A stretch of DNA of 64,000 nt from Promicromonospora sp. MEB111 (GTDB lineage Bacteria; Actinomycetota; Actinomycetes; Actinomycetales; Cellulomonadaceae), in NCBI RefSeq assembly GCF_030209445.1, contig NZ_JARVSD010000008.1:186001-250000 (forward strand), in the 5' to 3' direction. Position 1 is the stretch's first letter; each line of letters begins with the position of its first letter. The position numbers and the translations under genes were made by a program. Under the pieces are notes generated by a model. That model worked only from the letters and a program-made list of their open reading frames with translations, had not been told where the DNA came from and searched no databases. Below are positions 39,096 to 48,905 of the stretch, one piece after another.

Positions 39096-39102
39096 CCCGG
39101 AC

Positions 39103-39777
39103 ATGTCTGCGCAACAACCTGCTGACCAGGCCTTTTCGTCGTCGCAGCCGCCGTCCGGGCTGCTCCCGGAGCCACCCTCGGAGCCGTCGTCGCGGCCGAC
39201 GGAGCCGGGCACCCTCGTGGGCTGCCGCATGCGCAAGTGGGACGGCACGCCGCACTGGCGGTTCGACGCCGTGCACCTCGGCCGGGACGAGCACGGCGTG
39301 TGGCTCGGCTACCGCTCCGGGACGCGGTTCAGCAGGCCCGGCCGGGAGTACCGGACGCGCTGCCCCGGCGTCGTGCTGTTCGGCGACGTCGGGTGGGTCG
39401 CGGACATCTACCGCGGCCACCCGCGGGGCGTGCGCCTCTACATCGACCTCACGACGGTCCCGCAGTGGCGCGCCGTGCCCGACGGCGGGGACGGCCGCGG
39501 CCCGGCGTTCGAGGTCTCGGGCATCGACATGGACCTCGACGTGCTCGCCCTGCGGCCGGGCAGCGAGCGAGCCAGGGAGCAGGGCGAGTTCTTCATCGAC
39601 GACGAGGACGAGTTCGCGGAGCACTCCGTCCGGTACGGCTACCCGCCGTCGGTCGTGGCCCGGGTACGGGCGGACGCCGACGCGCTGCTCGAGACGGTGC
39701 GGGCCGGGGAAGCGCCGTACGACGGCCCGACGGCGGACCGCTGGTTCGCGGTCCTCGACGGGCTCAGCGGGCGCTGA
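39103..39777 (+). CDS. DUF402 (FomD-like) protein
   Basis: 224 aa. After a disordered Ser/Pro-rich N-terminus (~35 residues), the DUF402 barrel is marked by 'WLGYRSGTRFSRPG', 'RLYIDLTTVPQWR', 'VSGIDMDLDVLALRPG' and the acidic 'GEFFIDDEDEFAEHSVRYGY', which supply the Asp/Glu metal ligands of FomD-type nucleotide/phosphonate hydrolases. The substrate is unknown; relatives hydrolyse cytidylyl-phosphonate or nucleoside diphosphates. The 3' end overlaps the convergent siderophore-interacting gene by 14 bp. Confidence 0.75.
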   Translation: MSAQQPADQAFSSSQPPSGLLPEPPSEPSSRPTEPGTLVGCRMRKWDGTPHWRFDAVHLGRDEHGVWLGYRSGTRFSRPGREYRTRCPGVVLFGDVGWVADIYRGHPRGVRLYIDLTTVPQWRAVPDGGDGRGPAFEVSGIDMDLDVLALRPGSERAREQGEFFIDDEDEFAEHSVRYGYPPSVVARVRADADALLETVRAGEAPYDGPTADRWFAVLDGLSGR

Positions 39778-40564
39778 GCACCAGGTCGTCCTGCTCGACG
39801 GCGGCTCGCCACTCGGGCTTCTCCGCGCGCCAGCGCTCGTCGTCGCGGCCGAGCCGCCAGTAGCCCGACGCCGAGAGCAGCTCGCGCGGGACGCCCAGCG
39901 TCCCGCGCGCCCAGCGGCGCAGGTCGCGCACGCAGCCGGCCTCGCCGTGCAGGAACGTGTGCGGGGTACCGTCCGGCAGCTCGGCGGCCTGCACGACGTC
40001 GGCCAGGCTCGCCCCCGTGGACCGGTGGACCCAGGTGAGGTGCAGGTTCGCGGCGCTGGTGATCTCCTGCTCCTCGGACGCGTCGGCGACCTCGACGAAG
40101 ACGTGCGCCACGGCGTCCTCGGGCAGGGCCTCGCACGTGGCCGCGATGGCCGGGAGGGCGGACTCGTCACCGGCCAGGAGGTGCCACGGCGCGTCGGGGG
40201 ACGGCGCGTAGTCGCCGCCCGGGCCCACGAAGGAGACCTCGTCGCCCGGCTGGACCCGCTGCGCCCACGGGCCGCCGTGGCCCACGTCGCCGTGCGTGAC
40301 GATGTCGATGTCCCAGCCGGACGCGGTCACGTCGCGGATCGTGTAGGTGCGCAGGACGGGGCGGCCCTCGGGCTCGGTGGGCTCGGCCATGACCAGCTTG
40401 ACGTAGCGGTCGGTGAACGGCGTGATGTCGGCGTCGGCCAAGGCCGTGCCGCCGAGCGTCACCCGGATCATGTGCGGGGTGAGCTGCCGGACCGCTGTCA
40501 CGGTAGCCGTGGTGCGGACGCCTCTGCGGGGCTTCTCGGTCGGTGCGCTGGTGGTCTGTGACAT
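39764..40564 (-). CDS. Siderophore-interacting protein (FAD/NAD(P)H ferric-siderophore reductase)
   Basis: 266-aa cytoplasmic flavoprotein of the SIP/ViuB family that reduces imported ferric siderophores. The FAD-binding N-terminus shows 'RQLTPHMIRVTLGG' and 'PVLRTYTIRDVTASGWDIDI' (RxYT FAD motif). 'VGPGGDYAPSPDAPWHLLAG' leads into the C-terminal SIP domain, which ends 'LSASGYWRLGRDDERW', typical of the family. Control by iron is supported by a DtxR/IdeR-like box directly upstream. It converges with the DUF402 gene, overlapping by 14 bp. Confidence 0.9.
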   Translation of the reverse strand: MSQTTSAPTEKPRRGVRTTATVTAVRQLTPHMIRVTLGGTALADADITPFTDRYVKLVMAEPTEPEGRPVLRTYTIRDVTASGWDIDIVTHGDVGHGGPWAQRVQPGDEVSFVGPGGDYAPSPDAPWHLLAGDESALPAIAATCEALPEDAVAHVFVEVADASEEQEITSAANLHLTWVHRSTGASLADVVQAAELPDGTPHTFLHGEAGCVRDLRRWARGTLGVPRELLSASGYWRLGRDDERWRAEKPEWRAAVEQDDLVLSAR

Positions 40565-40566
40565 GG

Positions 40567-40585
40567 TGAGGCAAGCCTAACCTCG
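40567..40585 (-). promoter_or_regulatory. DtxR/IdeR-like iron box upstream of the siderophore-interacting gene
   Basis: On the minus strand CGAGGTTAGGCTTGCCTCA matches 14 of 19 positions of the DtxR/IdeR palindrome TTAGGTTAGGCTAACCTAA. It ends 2 bases before the ATG and contains TAGGCT, the likely -10 box, so iron-loaded repressor would block the promoter. Confidence 0.75.
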
Positions 40586-40675
40586 GGCGCGCTGGGGTGC
40601 CGGTGTGGCGTGCGTCACTGAATGAAGCACTTGTCGGGCGCTCCGGCGCTTGTCCTACGGACCGGGCGGCGCGCC

Positions 40676-40681
40676 TACCAT
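40676..40681 (+). promoter_or_regulatory. Candidate -10 box for udg
   Basis: TACCAT fits TAnnnT, with TTGTCC 20 bases upstream as an imperfect -35. It leaves a ~32-base leader containing the CAGGAG ribosome-binding site. Confidence 0.35.
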
Positions 40682-40719
40682 GGGCCCGTTGTCGAACTCT
40701 TCCTGTCAGGAGCCTGGTC

Positions 40720-41886
40720 GTGAAGATCGCTGTTGTCGGTACGGGGTATGTCGGGCTGTCGAACGCGGTGCTGCTCGCGCAGAAGCACGAGGTGTGGGCG
40801 CTGGACGTCGACCCGGTCAAGGTGGCCCAGGTCAACGACCGGATCTCGCCGATCGTGGACCCCGAGCTGGAGGAGTACCTGGCCGGCCGCGAGCTGGCAC
40901 TGACCGCGACCCTGGACAAGGAACAGGCGTACGCGGAGGCCGGTGTCGTGGTGATCGCGACGCCGACCAACTACGACGAGGTCACCAACTTCTTCGACAC
41001 GTCCTCGGTCGAGACCGTGATCGACGACGTCCTGGAGCGCGTGCCCGACGCGACGATCGTGATCAAGTCGACGATCCCGGTCGGGTTCACCGAGCGCATG
41101 CGGGCCGAGCACCCGGGGGCCGCGATCGTCTTCTCCCCGGAGTTCCTGCGCGAGGGCCGGGCCCTGTACGACAACCTGCACCCCTCGCGCATCGTGGTCG
41201 GGGACCGCGGCGACCGCGGCAGGCAGTTCGCCGACCTCCTGCTGGAGGGCGCGCTGGACGAGACCACCCCGGTCCTCCTGACCCACCCGACCGAGGCCGA
41301 GGCGATCAAGCTGTTCGCCAACACCTACCTGGCGCTGCGGGTGGCGTACTTCAACGAGCTGGACACCTACGCGGCCACCCACGGCCTGGACACCGCGCAG
41401 ATCATCGAGGGCGTGGGCCTGGACCCGCGGATCGGGACGCACTACAACAACCCGTCCTTCGGCTACGGCGGGTACTGCCTGCCCAAGGACACCAAGCAGC
41501 TGCTGGCCAACTACGCCACCGTGCCGCAGAACCTGATCAACGCGGTCGTCGACGCCAACACCACCCGCAAGGACTTCGTGGCCGCGGACATCCTGCGCCG
41601 GGAGCCGAAGACCGTGGGCGTGTACCGGCTGGTGATGAAGGCCGGGTCGGACAACTTCCGCGACTCCAGCGTCCAGGGCATCATGAAGCGGATCAAGGCC
41701 AAGGGCATCGAGGTCATCGTCTACGAACCCACCCTCGAGCAGGACGACTTCTTCTCCTCGGAGGTCGTGCGCGACCTGGACCAGTTCAAGACGCGCGCGG
41801 ACGTCATCATCGCCAACCGGCGCACCGAGGTGCTCGACGACGTCGCGGACAAGGTCTACACCCGCGACATCTACGGACGGGACTGA
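40720..41886 (+). CDS. udg: UDP-glucose 6-dehydrogenase
   Basis: 388-aa NAD-dependent enzyme that oxidises UDP-glucose to UDP-glucuronate, the same length as E. coli Ugd. The dinucleotide site is '[20 protein letters not shown]', where the GTG start encodes Met1. '[20 protein letters not shown]' is the sugar-site motif and the catalytic Cys is in '[20 protein letters not shown]' near residue 255. The GTG at 40720 follows CAGGAG. It opens the surface-polysaccharide locus, and rfbB follows three bases later, so the two are co-transcribed. Confidence 0.95.
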   Translation: MKIAVVGTGYVGLSNAVLLAQKHEVWALDVDPVKVAQVNDRISPIVDPELEEYLAGRELALTATLDKEQAYAEAGVVVIATPTNYDEVTNFFDTSSVETVIDDVLERVPDATIVIKSTIPVGFTERMRAEHPGAAIVFSPEFLREGRALYDNLHPSRIVVGDRGDRGRQFADLLLEGALDETTPVLLTHPTEAEAIKLFANTYLALRVAYFNELDTYAATHGLDTAQIIEGVGLDPRIGTHYNNPSFGYGGYCLPKDTKQLLANYATVPQNLINAVVDANTTRKDFVAADILRREPKTVGVYRLVMKAGSDNFRDSSVQGIMKRIKAKGIEVIVYEPTLEQDDFFSSEVVRDLDQFKTRADVIIANRRTEVLDDVADKVYTRDIYGRD

Positions 41887-42885
<999 letters not shown>

Positions 42886-42971
42886 CTTTTCGGCGCCCCG
42901 GCCTCGTCGTTCGGCTGGCGGTCCTGAGGTGGCGTAGTTGGCCTCTGTCAAAGGCCTGGTCGTTGGGGTGG

Positions 42972-43583
42972 CTAGGGACCGGCGAGGTAGCTGGTGACCG
43001 ACTCCATGGTGGGGAGCAGGCCCTTTTCCCTGGCCTCGGCGAGGCTGGGGGCTGCCTCGTCCTTGTCCGAGAGCAGGGGCTTGAGGGGGGTGCCGTCGCG
43101 GGCCGTGGTGGGCCAGGTGATGGCGAGGTCCTCGTCGAGGGGGTGGACGCCGTGCTCGCGGCCCGGGGCGTAGCCGCTCGAGCAGAGGTAGAGCACCGTG
43201 GAGCCGTCTTCGAGGGACATGAAGGCGTGGCCCAGGCCCTCGGACAGGTAGACGGCGCGGCGGTCGACGTCGTCCAGGAGCACGGCGTCCCAGGTGCCGA
43301 AGGCGGGCGAACCCACGCGGAGGTCCACGACGACGTCGAGCACCGCGCCGCTGACGCACATGACGTACTTGGCCTGGCTGGGCGGCACGTCGGCGAAGTG
43401 GACGCCGCGGACCACTCCGGCGGCCGACACCGAGCAGTTGGCCTGCTGCAGGTCGAAGGCGTGCCCGACGGCGTCGGCGAACGGGCCCGCCTTGAACGCC
43501 TCCAGGAAGAGTCCGCGCGGATCCCCGAACTGTTTCGGGGTGATCTCGAAGGCGCCGGGCACGGTCAGCTCGCGGTACTCCAT
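42972..43583 (-). CDS. rfbC: dTDP-4-dehydrorhamnose 3,5-epimerase-family protein
   Basis: 203-aa cupin-fold enzyme for the third step to dTDP-rhamnose. 'GDPRGLFLEAFKAGPFADAV' is the N-terminal motif. The catalytic His lies in 'AAGVVRGVHFADVPPSQAKY' and the Asp/Lys region in 'GAVLDVVVDLRVGSPAFGTW'. 'YLSEGLGHAFMSLEDGSTVL' matches the family end of the barrel. GAGGAG precedes the ATG at 43583. It is transcribed opposite to rfbB and rfbD. A 3-epimerase-only variant is possible, because such relatives share these motifs. Confidence 0.88.
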   Translation of the reverse strand: MEYRELTVPGAFEITPKQFGDPRGLFLEAFKAGPFADAVGHAFDLQQANCSVSAAGVVRGVHFADVPPSQAKYVMCVSGAVLDVVVDLRVGSPAFGTWDAVLLDDVDRRAVYLSEGLGHAFMSLEDGSTVLYLCSSGYAPGREHGVHPLDEDLAITWPTTARDGTPLKPLLSDKDEAAPSLAEAREKGLLPTMESVTSYLAGP

Positions 43584-43625
43584 GGAACTCCTCGCGTGGT
43601 TCGTCGGCGGTCCTGCGGCCCTGGT

Positions 43626-43631
43626 TAGGAT
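43626..43631 (+). promoter_or_regulatory. Leaderless -10 box for rfbD
   Basis: TAGGAT lies 6 bases before the GTG at 43638 in the 54-bp region divergent with rfbC. Confidence 0.55.
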
Positions 43632-43637
43632 CCTAGG

Positions 43638-44510
43638 GTGACCAGCGGACGCAGCACGGCACAGCAGTGGGTGGTCTTCGGCGCGGCGGGCATGCTCGGC
43701 CAGGACATGGTGGCCGCCGCCCGTGGCGCGGGCCACGAGGTGGCCGGGATCCGCCGGTCCGACGTCGACATCACCGACGCGTCGGACGTGCTCGCCGCGG
43801 TGGCGGGTCACGACGTCGTCGTCAACTGCGCGGGCTGGACCGCCGTCGACGACGCCGAGACGCACGAGGCGGAAGCCTTCGCCGCCAACGCGACCGGGCC
43901 CGCGCACCTCGCGCGCGCCGCCGCGGCGTCCGGGGCGCGCCTGGTCCACGTGTCCACGGACTACGTGTTCGACGGCGGCGCGACAGAGCCCTACGCCGAG
44001 GACGCGCCGGTGGACCCCCGGTCGGCCTACGGACGGACCAAGGCCGCCGGCGAGTGGGCCGTGCGGGCGTACGCGCCGGACGCCCTCGTGGTCCGGACCG
44101 CGTGGCTCTACGGTGCGGGCGGCAAGTGCTTCCCTCAGACCATCGCGCGGGTGGCGGGGGAGCGGGACCGGCTGAGCGTCGTGGACGACCAGACCGGTCA
44201 GCCCACCTGGACCGCGGACCTGGCGGACCTGATCGTGCGGCTCGTGGCGGCACGGGCGCCCGGCGGGCTGTACCACGGGACGGCGTCGGGCCAGGTGACG
44301 TGGCACGGGTTCGCCCGCGAGGTGGTGGCGGCCGCCGGGCAGACGACGCCGGTGGACCCGACCACGAGCGCCGCCTACCGGCTCCCGGCGCCCCGGCCGG
44401 CGTTCTCGGTGCTGGGGCACGACCGGCTCCGGGAGGTCGGCGTGGAGCCGATCGGCGACTGGGCCGACCGCTGGAAGGCCGCGGCGCCGACGGTGCTGGG
44501 GACCCGCTGA
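43638..44510 (+). CDS. rfbD: dTDP-4-dehydrorhamnose reductase
   Basis: 290-aa NADPH-dependent reductase that makes dTDP-L-rhamnose in the last step. 'VVFGAAGMLGQDMVAAARGA' is the cofactor site, 'VVNCAGWTAVDDAETHEAEA' is the RmlD hallmark, and the catalytic Tyr-x3-Lys is in 'VDPRSAYGRTKAAGEWAVRA'. 'LVVRTAWLYGAGGKCFPQTI' follows as in the family. The start GTG has a leaderless -10 box. It converges with rfbA; the short gap contains two copies of CCCCGGCGGTC. Confidence 0.93.
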   Translation: MTSGRSTAQQWVVFGAAGMLGQDMVAAARGAGHEVAGIRRSDVDITDASDVLAAVAGHDVVVNCAGWTAVDDAETHEAEAFAANATGPAHLARAAAASGARLVHVSTDYVFDGGATEPYAEDAPVDPRSAYGRTKAAGEWAVRAYAPDALVVRTAWLYGAGGKCFPQTIARVAGERDRLSVVDDQTGQPTWTADLADLIVRLVAARAPGGLYHGTASGQVTWHGFAREVVAAAGQTTPVDPTTSAAYRLPAPRPAFSVLGHDRLREVGVEPIGDWADRWKAAAPTVLGTR

Positions 44511-44555
44511 GCGCGTGGCGCTCCGCCCCGGCGGTCGGGCGCCGCACCCCGGCGG

Positions 44556-45419
44556 TCAGGACTCCAGGAGGCTCAGCAGGTAGGTGCCGTAGCCGGACTT
44601 GGTGAGCTTCTCCGCCCGGGCGCGCAGGTCGTCGTCGGACAGGAAACCGCGGCGCCAGGCGACCTCCTCCGGGGCGCCGATCTTGAGGCCCTGGCGTCGC
44701 TCGATGGTGCGGACGTAGTCCGAGGCCTCCAGCAGCGAGTCGAAGGTCCCCGTGTCGAGCCAGGCGGTGCCGCGCGGCAGCACCTCGACCTGGAGCCGGT
44801 CCTGGCGCAGGTACTCGGCGTTGATGTCGGTGATCTCGTACTCGCCGCGTGCCGAGGGCTCGAGCCCCTTGGCGATGGCCACGACGTCGTTGTCGTAGAA
44901 GTACAGGCCGGGCACGGCGTAGCTCGACTTGGGGCGGGCGGGCTTCTCCTCCAGCGAGAGCGCCTTGCCGTGCTCGTCGAACTCGACCACGCCGTAGGCG
45001 GTGGGATCGGCGACGCGGTAGGCGAAGACCGCACCCCCGTCGAGGTCTGCGAACCGGGTGAGCTGATGGCCCAAGCCGGGGCCGTAGAAGATGTTGTCGC
45101 CCAGCACGAGCGCGGCCGAGTCTGCGCCGAGGAACTCCTCGCCGAGCACGAAGGCCTGGGCGAGGCCGTCGGGCGACGCCTGCGTCGTGTAGGTGATCGA
45201 GATGCCGAACTGCGAGCCGTCGCCGAGCAGCCGCTCGAACTGGCCGGCGTCGTGCGGGGTGGTGATGACCAGGATGTCGCGGATCCCGGCCAGGATCAGG
45301 GTGGAGAGCGGGTAGTAGATCATCGGCTTGTCGTAGACGGGCACGAGCTGCTTGCTGATCCCCTGGGTGATCGGGTGCAGCCGTGTCCCTGAACCGCCGG
45401 CGAGAATGATTCCGCGCAT
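44556..45419 (-). CDS. rfbA: Glucose-1-phosphate thymidylyltransferase
   Basis: 287-aa enzyme that makes dTDP-glucose from dTTP and glucose 1-phosphate, the first step of the rhamnose pathway. '[20 protein letters not shown]' is the nucleotidyltransferase signature. '[20 protein letters not shown]', '[10 protein letters not shown]' (metal-binding Asp) and '[20 protein letters not shown]' complete it. The ATG at 45419 is chosen from the family start MRGIILAGG, although the frame continues to 45515. It is on the minus strand, away from rfbB and rfbD. Confidence 0.95.
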   Translation of the reverse strand: MRGIILAGGSGTRLHPITQGISKQLVPVYDKPMIYYPLSTLILAGIRDILVITTPHDAGQFERLLGDGSQFGISITYTTQASPDGLAQAFVLGEEFLGADSAALVLGDNIFYGPGLGHQLTRFADLDGGAVFAYRVADPTAYGVVEFDEHGKALSLEEKPARPKSSYAVPGLYFYDNDVVAIAKGLEPSARGEYEITDINAEYLRQDRLQVEVLPRGTAWLDTGTFDSLLEASDYVRTIERRQGLKIGAPEEVAWRRGFLSDDDLRARAEKLTKSGYGTYLLSLLES

Positions 45420-45657
45420 GAGCCGGATCTTCCCACGCGGCGGCCGGTCACCGGAGGGTGGAACCGGCCGGTCGGAACGTGTTCTCCCGCTCTTCCCCCG
45501 TCGTCTTTCTCTCATCAGGAAATACCCGCGCAGAATTCACCCGGATGAAATCCTCTTCTCGCACACGGGCCGTTGTCGTGCAGGTCAGGGGCAGGGTGAA
45601 CCACGGGTGATCTCTTTCGCAGGGTGATGCGGCGCCGGTCCTCCGAGCGGTACTCAG
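45420..45657. promoter_or_regulatory. AT-richer divergent region between rfbA and the LCP gene
   Basis: This 238-bp gap carries the promoters for rfbA (minus) and the LCP gene (plus); no clear -10/-35 pair stands out. It includes an imperfect palindrome centred on CCGG (45536-45549, TTCACCCGGATGAA). On the minus strand CCGGGTGAAT followed by TCTGC (45544-45530) also occurs at 46782-46797 before the CgeB-GT2 gene. Confidence 0.35.
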
Positions 45658-46737
45658 ATGGGTATGCATGGACCTGATGGAGTCAGCGACCTCCGTACCG
45701 CGCCGCGCCCCGCCGAACCCGAGCCGGCTCCCGCGCGTCGCCGTCGCCGGGGCAAGGGGTTCGTCGCGCTGGTGATCATCGGCGCCCTGGTGCTCGTCTG
45801 CGCCAGCGGGGCCATGGCCTACTACGGCTACAAGATCTCGCTCGACGAGAAGATCGAGCGCATCGAGGACCCGTTCGCCGACATCGACGAGGCCGCCCGC
45901 CCCGAGCCGGCCCCCGTGGAGGGCACCGCCGCGCCCGTGAACATCCTGGCGCTCGGCTCCGACAGCCGGATCTCCGCCGGCGACCCCTCCGCCTGGGAGC
46001 TCGGCGCGCAGCGCACCGACGCGATCCTGCTCCTGCACCTGTCGGGGGACCGGAAGTCGGCCGCGGTGATCTCGATCCCGCGGGACTCCTGGGTGGACAT
46101 CCCCGGCTTCGGCGAGGGCAAGATCAACGCGGCGTTCTCGTTCGGCGGCCCGGGCCTGATGGTCCAGACGGTCGAGGCCCTGACCGGGGTGCGCATCGAC
46201 CACTTCGCGGTGAGCGACTTCGAGTCCTTCACGACGCTCACCGACACCCTCGGCGGCGTGGAGATCACGGTGCCCGACGGCGGGGGCGGCTCGGTGGAGC
46301 AGACGATGACGGGCCAGGAGGCGCTGGAGTTCACGCGCGAGCGGTACGCGCTGGCGAACGGCGACTTCGGTCGCGTGCAGCGGCAGCAGGCCTGGATGCG
46401 GGCCATCGCCTCGAAGGCCACCGAGAACAAGAGCGACCTGCTGAAGATGTCCAAGTTCCTGGAGGCGGCGGTCCGGGCCGTGGCCGTCGACCCGGACCTC
46501 ACGATCGACCGGATGCTGGAGCTGGCCGTCAGCGCCAAGGACCTCTCCACCAGCGACATCACGTTCCTGACCGCGCCCTACTCGGGGACCGGCCGCAGCG
46601 ACGACGGGCAGTCGATCGTGCTGCTCGACCGGGACGCGCTCGACCCGCTCATGGCGGCCGTGGCGCGCGACGAGCTGCCCGTCTACCTGGCGGAGTCGCC
46701 GGGCGGGATCGACACGCTGCCCGCCGTCGTGGAGTAG
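45658..46737 (+). CDS. LytR-CpsA-Psr (LCP) family glycopolymer ligase
   Basis: 359-aa membrane protein expected to transfer lipid-linked glycopolymers onto peptidoglycan. A basic cytoplasmic tail (ARRRRRGKG) and one membrane helix ('FVALVIIGALVLVCASGAMA') precede the LCP domain. Conserved residues are visible in 'NILALGSDSRISAG', 'AQRTDAILLLHLSG', 'VISIPRDSWVDIPGFGEGK' and the Arg-rich end 'FTRERYALANGDFGRVQRQQ'. Its place amid sugar-nucleotide and glycosyltransferase genes fits attachment of the polymer made by this locus. No good ribosome-binding site is seen; ATG 45664 is an alternative start. Confidence 0.9.
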   Translation: MGMHGPDGVSDLRTAPRPAEPEPAPARRRRRGKGFVALVIIGALVLVCASGAMAYYGYKISLDEKIERIEDPFADIDEAARPEPAPVEGTAAPVNILALGSDSRISAGDPSAWELGAQRTDAILLLHLSGDRKSAAVISIPRDSWVDIPGFGEGKINAAFSFGGPGLMVQTVEALTGVRIDHFAVSDFESFTTLTDTLGGVEITVPDGGGGSVEQTMTGQEALEFTRERYALANGDFGRVQRQQAWMRAIASKATENKSDLLKMSKFLEAAVRAVAVDPDLTIDRMLELAVSAKDLSTSDITFLTAPYSGTGRSDDGQSIVLLDRDALDPLMAAVARDELPVYLAESPGGIDTLPAVVE

Positions 46738-46752
46738 CCGGGGCCGCCGCGC

Positions 46753-46818
46753 TGCCGAAAGTTGACCGGCCGAAATATTGCCCGGGTGAATCTCTGCTCC
46801 TTTCACCCGCTTTCGGCA
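46753..46818 (+). repeat. Nested inverted repeats upstream of the CgeB-GT2 gene
   Basis: An outer pair TGCCGAAAG/CTTTCGGCA (46753-46761 and 46810-46818) encloses an inner pair CGGGTGAA/TTCACCCG (46783-46790 and 46802-46809). On the right the two arms are contiguous; on the left they are 21 bases apart. It begins 16 bases after the LCP stop codon. It may be a terminator or a leader structure. TAGCAT at 46841-46846 is a candidate -10 box downstream. Confidence 0.5.
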
Positions 46819-46949
46819 ATTGAGGGACATGGGCCGCTTGTAGCATCAGTTCACCAATGGCGCATCCTGGACCTCCGGCACCTTCCTTTCGCGCCTGGCG
46901 GGGTGCCCTTATCGCTGAATGCCTTCGGGCAGACAAGGACATTCTTGCC

Positions 46950-48884
46950 GTGAAGGATCGTGCGCCGGGCGTGGTGCGAGGGCTCCGTCGTGCGGTGTGG
47001 CACCTGCGCCACGGCGGCCTCGACCAGCTGCGGACGCATCTGCGCAGGCAGCGGGTGCCGATGGCCGGGCAGGTCGGCGGTTCGCGCCTGACGAAGGACG
47101 GGCTGACGTTCGACCCGTGGCCGGCCCGCCCGACGTCGGGCCTGGCAGCCCGCGGCACTGCGGCCGGGCGCGACCCCGTCGGCGGGCCGCGCGCCCTGCG
47201 GGTCGGCGTCATCCTGGACGACTTCTCGCGGCTCGCGTTCGCGCCCGAGTGGGACCAGGTGCCGCTGACCCCCACGACCTGGCGGGACGAGCTGGCGAGC
47301 GGCCTGGACCTGCTCTTCGTGGAGTCCGCGTGGAACGGCAACGCCGGCGCGTGGCAGTACCACCTGACCGGCACGTCGGCCCCGCGGCCGGCCCTCGTCG
47401 AGCTCGTCGCGGCCTGCCGCGCGGCGGGCGTGCCCACGGTGTTCTGGAACAAGGAGGACCCGGTCCACTTCGCGGACTTCCTCGACGCCGCCCGGCTGTT
47501 CGACCGGGTCTACACCACGGACGTCGACCGCGTGCCCGCCTACGTCGAGGCCCTGGGCCACGACCGGGTGGGTGTGCTGGAGTTCGCCGCGCAGCCCGCG
47601 ATCCACAACCCCGTGCGGCTCCACGGCCGCGGTCCGGAGCGCGACGTCGCGTTCGCCGGGATGTACTTCGCGCACAAGTACCCGGAGCGGCGCGAGCAGA
47701 TGGACCTGCTGCTCGGGGCGGCGCTCGACGTCTCGCCCAAGATGGGGCACGGCCTGGAGATCTTCAGCCGGTTCCGCGGCAAGGACGAGAAGTACCAGTT
47801 CCCGGCGCCGCTGGACGGGCGCGTCGTCGGCTCGCTCGACTACGACCGGATGCTGACCGCCTACCGCGAGTACAAGGTCTTCCTCAACGTGAACTCGGTG
47901 GTCGGCTCGCCGTCGATGTGCGCGCGCCGGATCTTCGAGATCACCGCCTCCGGCACGCCCGTCGTCTCGACGCCGAGCGCGGCCGTCGGGGAGTACTTCC
48001 CCGGCGACGAGGTCTTCGTCGCCGGGACCCGCGAGGCCGGCGCGCACGCGATCCGGGCGCTCGTGCGCTCGTCCGAGCTGCGCGACCGGGCGGTCCACAA
48101 GGGCCAGCGCCGCATCTGGCGCGAGCACACCTACGCCGTCCGCTCGCAGAAGGTGCTGGCCGACGTCGGCCTGGCCGGCTCGCCCGTCGTCGCCCGGCCG
48201 ACCGTGACCGCCCTGGTCTCCACGAACCGCCCGCACCAGCTCGACCACGTGCTCGGCGTGCTCGGCGCCCAGGAGGGCGTGGACCTGCAGGTCGCGCTGC
48301 TCACACACGGTTTCGAGGCGGACGACGCCGACCTGCGCGCCCGCGCCAAGGAGGCCGGCGTCGGCTCGCTGGAGCTGCTCTCGGCGACGGCGGACGTGCC
48401 GCTGGGCACGTGCCTGAACCTGCTGCTGGACACGGCCGACGGCGACGTCGTGGCCAAGATCGACGACGACGACCTGTACGGCCCGCAGTACCTGTCCGAC
48501 CAGCTGTACGCGCTGGCGTACTCCGGCGCGGACGTGGTGGGCAAGCAGGCGCACTACATGTACCTCGAGGGCGCCGACGCGACGATCCTGCGGTTCGCGG
48601 ACCGCGAGCACCGGTACACCGACCGCGTGATGGGGCCGACGATCGTCGCTGCGCGTGAGACCGCTTCCACCGTGCGCTTCCGCCCGCTGGGGCGTGGCGA
48701 GGACACGGCCTTCCTGGCCGACGTCGTCGAGGCGTCCGGGACCGTCTACTCGGCCGACCGGTTCAACTTCATCCAGGTGCGCTCGGCCCCGGGCGGGCAC
48801 TCGTGGTCCGTGACGGAGGCCGAGCTGCTCGCGAGCGGCGAGCTCCGGCACTACGGACGTGCGGCGACGCACGTCATGTTCTGA
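46950..48884 (+). CDS. Glycosyltransferase: CgeB-like domain fused to a GT2-like domain
   Basis: 644 aa from this start. Residues ~60-420 form a CgeB-type GT-B domain: 'LLFVESAWNGNAGAWQYHLT', then 'GVPTVFWNKEDPVHFADF' and 'NSVVGSPSMCARRIFEITAS' with 'GTPVVSTPSAAVGEYF'. Residues ~425-640 look like a GT2 domain: 'RPTVTALVSTNRPHQLDHVL' and the acidic 'ADGDVVAKIDDDDLYGPQYL' (DxD). I start at GTG 46950 (AAGGAC upstream). The open frame to ATG 46857 has only about half G/C at third positions and reads as leader. The product likely adds two kinds of residue to the surface polymer. wecC follows. Confidence 0.8.
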   Translation: MKDRAPGVVRGLRRAVWHLRHGGLDQLRTHLRRQRVPMAGQVGGSRLTKDGLTFDPWPARPTSGLAARGTAAGRDPVGGPRALRVGVILDDFSRLAFAPEWDQVPLTPTTWRDELASGLDLLFVESAWNGNAGAWQYHLTGTSAPRPALVELVAACRAAGVPTVFWNKEDPVHFADFLDAARLFDRVYTTDVDRVPAYVEALGHDRVGVLEFAAQPAIHNPVRLHGRGPERDVAFAGMYFAHKYPERREQMDLLLGAALDVSPKMGHGLEIFSRFRGKDEKYQFPAPLDGRVVGSLDYDRMLTAYREYKVFLNVNSVVGSPSMCARRIFEITASGTPVVSTPSAAVGEYFPGDEVFVAGTREAGAHAIRALVRSSELRDRAVHKGQRRIWREHTYAVRSQKVLADVGLAGSPVVARPTVTALVSTNRPHQLDHVLGVLGAQEGVDLQVALLTHGFEADDADLRARAKEAGVGSLELLSATADVPLGTCLNLLLDTADGDVVAKIDDDDLYGPQYLSDQLYALAYSGADVVGKQAHYMYLEGADATILRFADREHRYTDRVMGPTIVAARETASTVRFRPLGRGEDTAFLADVVEASGTVYSADRFNFIQVRSAPGGHSWSVTEAELLASGELRHYGRAATHVMF

Positions 48885-48905
48885 ACGTACGAAAGAGAGA
48901 ACTCA

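Noticed and set aside
45420-45515. N-terminal extension of RfbA starting at 45515.
   Set aside because: The family begins at MRGIILAGG, and the extra residues are Arg/Gly/Pro-rich without support.
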